Source of the DNA: Streptomyces sclerotialus | Lineage (GTDB): Bacteria; Actinomycetota; Actinomycetes; Streptomycetales; Streptomycetaceae | Assembly (NCBI RefSeq): GCF_040907265.1 | Contig: NZ_JBFOHP010000002.1 | Span: forward strand, 1,984,001-2,048,000 | Direction of reading: 5' to 3' | DNA length: 64,000 nt | Shown here: positions 60,485 through 64,000 of the stretch, piece by piece | Layout of the letters: the number at the start of each line of letters is the position of its first letter | How positions within the stretch are numbered: position 1 is the first letter of the stretch | The notes under the pieces: model-generated | Databases searched by the model: none | What the model saw: only the letters and a program-made list of their open reading frames with translations | What the model was told of the DNA's origin: nothing | Position numbers and translations under genes: made by a program

Positions 60485-61546
60485 TCAGCCGATCTGTGCT
60501 CCGTAGGCCTCCAGGGCCTCGGTGACCGGCTGGAAGAAGGTCTCGCCGCCCGAGGAGCAGTCGCCGCTGCCGCCCGAGGTCAGGCCGAGGGCCTTGTCGC
60601 CGGCGAACAGCGCGCCGCCGCTGTCGCCGGGCTCGGCGCAGACGTCGGTCTGGATCAGACCGTCGACCGTGCCTTCCTGGTAGTTGACGCTGGCGTTCAG
60701 GGCCTTGACGGTGCCGTCGTGTACCTGGGTGGTGGAGCCGCTGCGCTGGACCTTCTCACCGACGGTGGCCTCGGCCGCGCCGCTGATCTCCTGGGTGCTG
60801 CCGTTGTAGAGGTCGACGGCGCTGGGGTGGTCGGTGTCGGCGGTGTACTTCACCAGCGCGTAGTCGTTGCCGGGGAAGCTGGACTCCTCGGTGGCGCCGA
60901 TCTCGCCGCCGCCCTGGGAGTCCGACCAGCTCTTGACGGGGTTGCCGCAGTGGCCTGCGGTGAGGAAGTACGGCTGGCCGTCCTTGACGACGTTGAAGCC
61001 GAGCGAGCAGCGCGAGCCGCTCCCCCAGATCGCGTCGCCGCCGGCGATGAAGGGCTTGAACTCCCCCTTGCTGCGGTGGAGCTGTACCTTGCTGCCGAGG
61101 CCGTCGACGACCTTGGTGAGCTTCGCCAGCTTCGCGCCCTTCACCGTGCGGTCAGCGGTGACGACGACCTTGTTGCTCCTGGGGTCGATGCCCCAGGAGG
61201 TGCCGGGGATGGTGGCCTTGCTCTTCAGGGTCTGCCGGGCGTCGTTCAGCTGGGCGAGCGTGTGCTGGACGACTCTGGGCTCGGCTCCCTTGGCCCGTAC
61301 GGTGTCGGCCGCGGCCTCGTCCACGACGTTGACGACCAGCTTCTTGGCCTTGGCGTCGTAGTACGAGCCGGCCGTGCCGTCGGTGAGCTGCGCGGCGAGC
61401 TTGCCGGCCGCGGCCGGCGTCAGCGACAGCGGCTCCGGGGCCGGGCTGGCGTTGGCGCTGAGCGCGAAGGTGGCGCTGGCGGCCAGGGCGAGGACGCCGG
61501 CACCGGCCAGGGCGGCACGGCGCTTGGGTATGCGTCGGTGCTTCAA
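60485..61546 (-). CDS. streptogrisin-like S1 serine protease with prodomain
   Basis: A 353-residue secreted chymotrypsin-like protease starting at a TTG ([12 protein letters not shown] follows) 7 nt after GGAGG. The signal peptide runs to about residue 34 (ALSANA). An alpha-lytic-type propeptide of about 130 residues precedes the mature domain beginning near [19 protein letters not shown]. The catalytic residues are His in LTAGHCGN, Asp in [11 protein letters not shown] and Ser in EPGDSGGAL. There are three likely disulfides. It is autoprocessed and extracellular. A second, closely similar protease gene lies at the window end. Confidence 0.94.
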   Translation of the reverse strand: MKHRRIPKRRAALAGAGVLALAASATFALSANASPAPEPLSLTPAAAGKLAAQLTDGTAGSYYDAKAKKLVVNVVDEAAADTVRAKGAEPRVVQHTLAQLNDARQTLKSKATIPGTSWGIDPRSNKVVVTADRTVKGAKLAKLTKVVDGLGSKVQLHRSKGEFKPFIAGGDAIWGSGSRCSLGFNVVKDGQPYFLTAGHCGNPVKSWSDSQGGGEIGATEESSFPGNDYALVKYTADTDHPSAVDLYNGSTQEISGAAEATVGEKVQRSGSTTQVHDGTVKALNASVNYQEGTVDGLIQTDVCAEPGDSGGALFAGDKALGLTSGGSGDCSSGGETFFQPVTEALEAYGAQIG

Positions 61547-61914
61547 CTCAAAACCTCCCGTGGGGGGAAGGGCCCGCCGAGTGGGGGAAGCGCGGGCCCT
61601 GAGGGGTGGAGATCGAGACACGGACGTGAACGGGCCATCCGTCGCGGACGGTCATCGCGCCCGCCGTGCGGCCGGGTGCCGTACGTGCGCGCAGCCCACC
61701 TGTGCTGCCCACCGTCGGAAGCCGCGTCCGGACCGACAGTCGCGTCCATGCCAATACGCGTCGCCGAGTATTCCCACCGTCCGAGGGCACGCACAAGACC
61801 GAGTTCCGGTCTTGGGCACGACGATTCACCGATCGTCCACGAGTCCTGCACACCGATATCCGCGCATGTCCCTCCCCTTTCCGGTGCCCGGCGGCCACGG
61901 TGAGCAGTCGGCGG
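61547..61914. other. promoter region of S1 protease
   Basis: A 368-bp gap between the SPFH gene end and the protease start. It contains a perfect inverted repeat CAAGACCG-AGTTC-CGGTCTTG at 61794-61814, about 250 bp upstream of the protease. No confident -35/-10 pair. Confidence 0.45.
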
Positions 61915-63018
61915 TCAGCGCACGGTGAGGTCTACACCTGTCCGGAAACAGACGGTCCGCTTCCACTCGGCCACCGCCTCACGCGCCGCTTCCCCGCGCG
62001 TCACTTCGCGGTGCCCTCCCGGGGTACTCCCTCGCTCCCGGGCGCCTCCACTCCCAGGGCCTCCCTCCCGGGGGACCTCCGTCCCCGGCAGTTCGACACC
62101 GGGCAGTTCGACACCGGGCAGCTCGTCCGCCGCGTCCAGCTCCACCTCTTCACGGCGCAGCTCCGCCCGGGGTGCGTCCGCGCCGCCCGCTTCGTCCCGG
62201 GCGCCCCCGCCGCCCGCCTCCCGCACCCGCTCGTACGCCTCCGTCTGCGCCTGGGCCTGGAGGCCCGAGCGCTCCAGGAAGCGCAGCAGCTCGACGGGGA
62301 AGGGCAGGACGAGGGTGGAGTTCTTCTCCGCGGCGACCGCCACCACGGTCTGCAGCAGCCGCAGTTGCAGGGCCGCGGGCTGGTCGGACATCTGCTGGGC
62401 GGCCTCGGCCAGCTTCTTGGAGGCCTGCAGCTCGGCATCGGCGTTGATCACCCGGGCCCGCCGGTCGCGGGCCGCCTCCGCCTGCCGGGCCATCGACCGC
62501 TTCATCGTCTCCGGCAGCGAGACGTCCTTGATCTCCACCCGGTCGATCTGCACGCCCCAGCCCAGCGCCGGACTGTCGATCATGACTTCCAGGCCCTGGT
62601 TGAGCTTCTCCCGGTTGGAGAGCAGATCGTCCAGGTCGCTCTTGCCGATGATGGAGCGCAGCGAGGTCTGGGCGACCTGGGAGACGGCGAAGCGGTAGTC
62701 CTCGACCTGGACGACCGCGTCGGCGGCGTCCACGACCTTGAAGTAGACCACCGCGTCCACCCGGACCGTGACGTTGTCGTGGGTGATGCCCTCCTGGGCC
62801 GGCACGGGCATCGTGACGATCTGCATGTTGACCCGGCGCATCCGGTCCACGAACGGAATGATCATCGTGAAGCCGGGCCCCCGGACCGGGGAGGTGAGCC
62901 GTCCGAGCCGCAGGACGACACCGCGTTCGTACTGCTTGATGACGCGGGCGGCGGCCGCCGCGTACACGGCGCCCGCCGAGGCCAGCGCCACGCCGGTCGC
63001 CACCAGTTCCTCGACCAT
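61915..63018 (-). CDS. SPFH/stomatin-like membrane protein (slipin)
   Basis: About 367 residues from ATG 63018 after GAGGGG. A single N-terminal helix (LVATGVALASAGAVYAAAA) is followed by the SPFH/PHB domain: YERGVVLRLGRLTSPVRGPGFTMIIPFVDRMRRVNMQ, then SLRSIIGKSDLDDLLSNREKLN and a coiled coil rich in Ala/Glu (RSMARQAEAARDRRARVINADAELQASKKLAEAAQQM). It forms oligomeric membrane scaffolds. The C-terminal 110 residues are low-complexity, with a VELPG repeat from 15-bp units (62088-62122). NfeD, the usual partner, is not adjacent. Confidence 0.92.
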   Translation of the reverse strand: MVEELVATGVALASAGAVYAAAAARVIKQYERGVVLRLGRLTSPVRGPGFTMIIPFVDRMRRVNMQIVTMPVPAQEGITHDNVTVRVDAVVYFKVVDAADAVVQVEDYRFAVSQVAQTSLRSIIGKSDLDDLLSNREKLNQGLEVMIDSPALGWGVQIDRVEIKDVSLPETMKRSMARQAEAARDRRARVINADAELQASKKLAEAAQQMSDQPAALQLRLLQTVVAVAAEKNSTLVLPFPVELLRFLERSGLQAQAQTEAYERVREAGGGGARDEAGGADAPRAELRREEVELDAADELPGVELPGVELPGTEVPREGGPGSGGARERGSTPGGHREVTRGEAAREAVAEWKRTVCFRTGVDLTVR

Positions 63019-63153
63019 CACGACCCCCTCGCACAGGCTGCCCGCCGTCCGAGTCGCACGTAGTTACACCGTATGCCCGGTTGCCGGAACGGTCGAGTGC
63101 CCGGAGGACGCCCCTCCCTCCGAAGCGGAGGCGACGGGTTCCGGCAACGCAAC

Positions 63154-63183
63154 GGCCCCCGCTCGCCGCGGCGAGCGGGGGCC
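63154..63183. terminator. terminator downstream of terminal S1 protease
   Basis: A 30-bp perfect palindrome, arms GGCCCCCGCTCGCC / GGCGAGCGGGGGCC, 111 bp after the protease stop and upstream of the SPFH start on the same strand. Confidence 0.75.
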
Positions 63184-63294
63184 TTACTGCTGCTGGCTGC
63201 AGTCCAGGGCGCAGTGTTCCGCAGTACGTGCCCGGGGCCGAGAACACTCATCCGGCCGAAGGGAAGTGCCGGACGTACCCGGGCGCCGTCAGGC

Positions 63295-64000
63295 TCAGTA
63301 CACGCTCACGCCGTAGGCGCTCAGCGCCTCCGTGACGGGCTGGAAGAACGTGGTGCCGCCGGAGGAGCAGTTGCCGCTGCCGCCGGAGGTCAGGCCGAGC
63401 GCCTTGGTGCCGGAGTACAGCGGGCCGCCGCTGTCGCCGGGCTCGGCGCAGACCGTGGTCTGGATCATGCCGTAGACGACGTCGCCGCCGCCGTAGTTGA
63501 CGGTCGCGTTCAGGGCGGTGACGCGGCCGCTGTGGGTGCCGGTGGTGGAGCCGCGGCGGGTGACGGTCTGGCCCACGGACGGGGTACCGGCGCTGGTGAT
63601 GTCCTGGCCGCCGACGGTGCCCTCGTGCGAGACGGAGCCGGTGTACTTGATGATGCCGTAGTCGTTGCCGGGGAAGCTGGAGCCGGCGGTCGGGCCGATC
63701 AGCGCGCCGCTGCCGGTGGTCCATGACGAGCCGCCCTCGGTGCAGTGGCCGGCGGTGAGGGCGTAGTAGGTGCCGCTGCTGTTGCGCACGTTGAAGCCGA
63801 GCGAGCAGCGCGAACCGGATGTGTAGATCGCGTCGCCGCCCGAGATGTACTTCTGGAACTTGCCGGCCGTGCGCTCGAAGCTGAGGGCGCCGGCGTTGAC
63901 GCCCGCCGCCTTCTTGATCTTCGCTATCTCGGCCTGGGAGACGGTCTTGTCGACCGTGACGACGACCTTGTTCGTCGCCTTGTCGACCCGCCATGCGGTA
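63295..64000 (-). CDS. streptogrisin-type S1 serine protease (5' end beyond window)
   Basis: The C-terminal 234 residues of a secreted protease; the start lies beyond base 64000. The end of the propeptide ([22 protein letters not shown]) is visible, then the mature enzyme at [21 protein letters not shown], as in streptogrisins A/B. The catalytic residues are His in LTAGHCTEG, Asp in [11 protein letters not shown] and Ser in EPGDSGGPL. Cys pairs match the family. It shares its layout and ending ([13 protein letters not shown]) with the protease at 60485, which suggests an old duplication with the SPFH gene between. Confidence 0.94.
   Translation of the reverse strand, partial: TAWRVDKATNKVVVTVDKTVSQAEIAKIKKAAGVNAGALSFERTAGKFQKYISGGDAIYTSGSRCSLGFNVRNSSGTYYALTAGHCTEGGSSWTTGSGALIGPTAGSSFPGNDYGIIKYTGSVSHEGTVGGQDITSAGTPSVGQTVTRRGSTTGTHSGRVTALNATVNYGGGDVVYGMIQTTVCAEPGDSGGPLYSGTKALGLTSGGSGNCSSGGTTFFQPVTEALSAYGVSVY

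Noticed and set aside
63248..63994. A 248-codon minus-strand frame over the terminal protease
   Set aside because: Arg/His-rich shadow. The protease frame contains the catalytic triad and propeptide.

Overview
The window is a high-GC chromosomal segment from an actinomycete, almost certainly a Streptomyces. The evidence is the strong G/C bias at third codon positions, frequent GTG/TTG starts preceded by GGAGG-like ribosome sites, many TetR/GntR regulators, Tat- and Sec-exported hydrolases, an LAETG cell-wall sorting signal, and TTA codons restricted to a few accessory genes. From memory (not checked), the order of acyl-CoA dehydrogenase, ADH/ALDH, citrate carrier, hmgA, kinase, GDSL lipase, AAA ATPase, pirin, DDAH and dnaE2 resembles a core stretch of the S. 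coelicolor chromosome, with accessory islands inserted. I saw no rRNA, tRNA, insertion sequence, phage gene or CRISPR array.

Layout. 0-14 kb is small-molecule catabolism and transport: an acyl-CoA dehydrogenase divergent from a TetR regulator, a urea transporter, an MHS-type carrier, an ALDH-ADH pair that shares an operator-like palindrome with the first TetR gene, a CitMHS citrate carrier coupled to an MFS exporter, homogentisate dioxygenase (hmgA) divergent from a second TetR gene and followed by a GntR gene, and a free-standing Type ISP specificity-like domain. 14-21 kb holds a Tat-exported M20 amidohydrolase, a small basic protein, a membrane Ser/Thr kinase, a secreted GDSL esterase and a secreted subtilisin.

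21.5-31.7 kb is a compact extracellular-glycan locus: small membrane protein, FemAB/CelD-like acyltransferase, two GT2 glycosyltransferases, a NodB deacetylase, a 1305-residue flippase fused to a second polytopic domain, and a membrane-anchored clan-A glycoside hydrolase. The first GT2 and the hydrolase carry in-frame TTA codons, which points to bldA-dependent, developmentally timed expression.

32-46 kb holds an AAA ATPase, a DDAH-pirin pair, a beta-propeller protein, a YtrA-type GntR gene, a double-GNAT protein, a methyltransferase-Nudix fusion, a complete tctCBA transporter divergent from a lone CitB-type response regulator, a cell-wall-anchored LPMO with a His/Asp-rich linker, and a secreted lipase. 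46-52 kb holds a PPOX flavoprotein and an SOS mutasome: dnaE2, with an apparent C-terminal frameshift in a CCCCCA repeat and a long hexapeptide insertion, followed by an ImuB-like protein, behind a LexA-like box. 52.5-64 kb holds a membrane protein ending in a 33-bp minisatellite, an SDR/TetR pair, a TetR-controlled NCS1 permease plus amidohydrolase, a metallophosphoesterase, and two streptogrisin-like S1 proteases on either side of an SPFH membrane protein; the second protease is cut by the window end.

Two themes recur. Most divergent regulator pairs show a readable inverted or direct repeat in the shared promoter. Tandem repeats are unusually common, both between genes and inside coding regions, and some lie exactly at gene ends, where they appear to have altered the reading frame or the stop.
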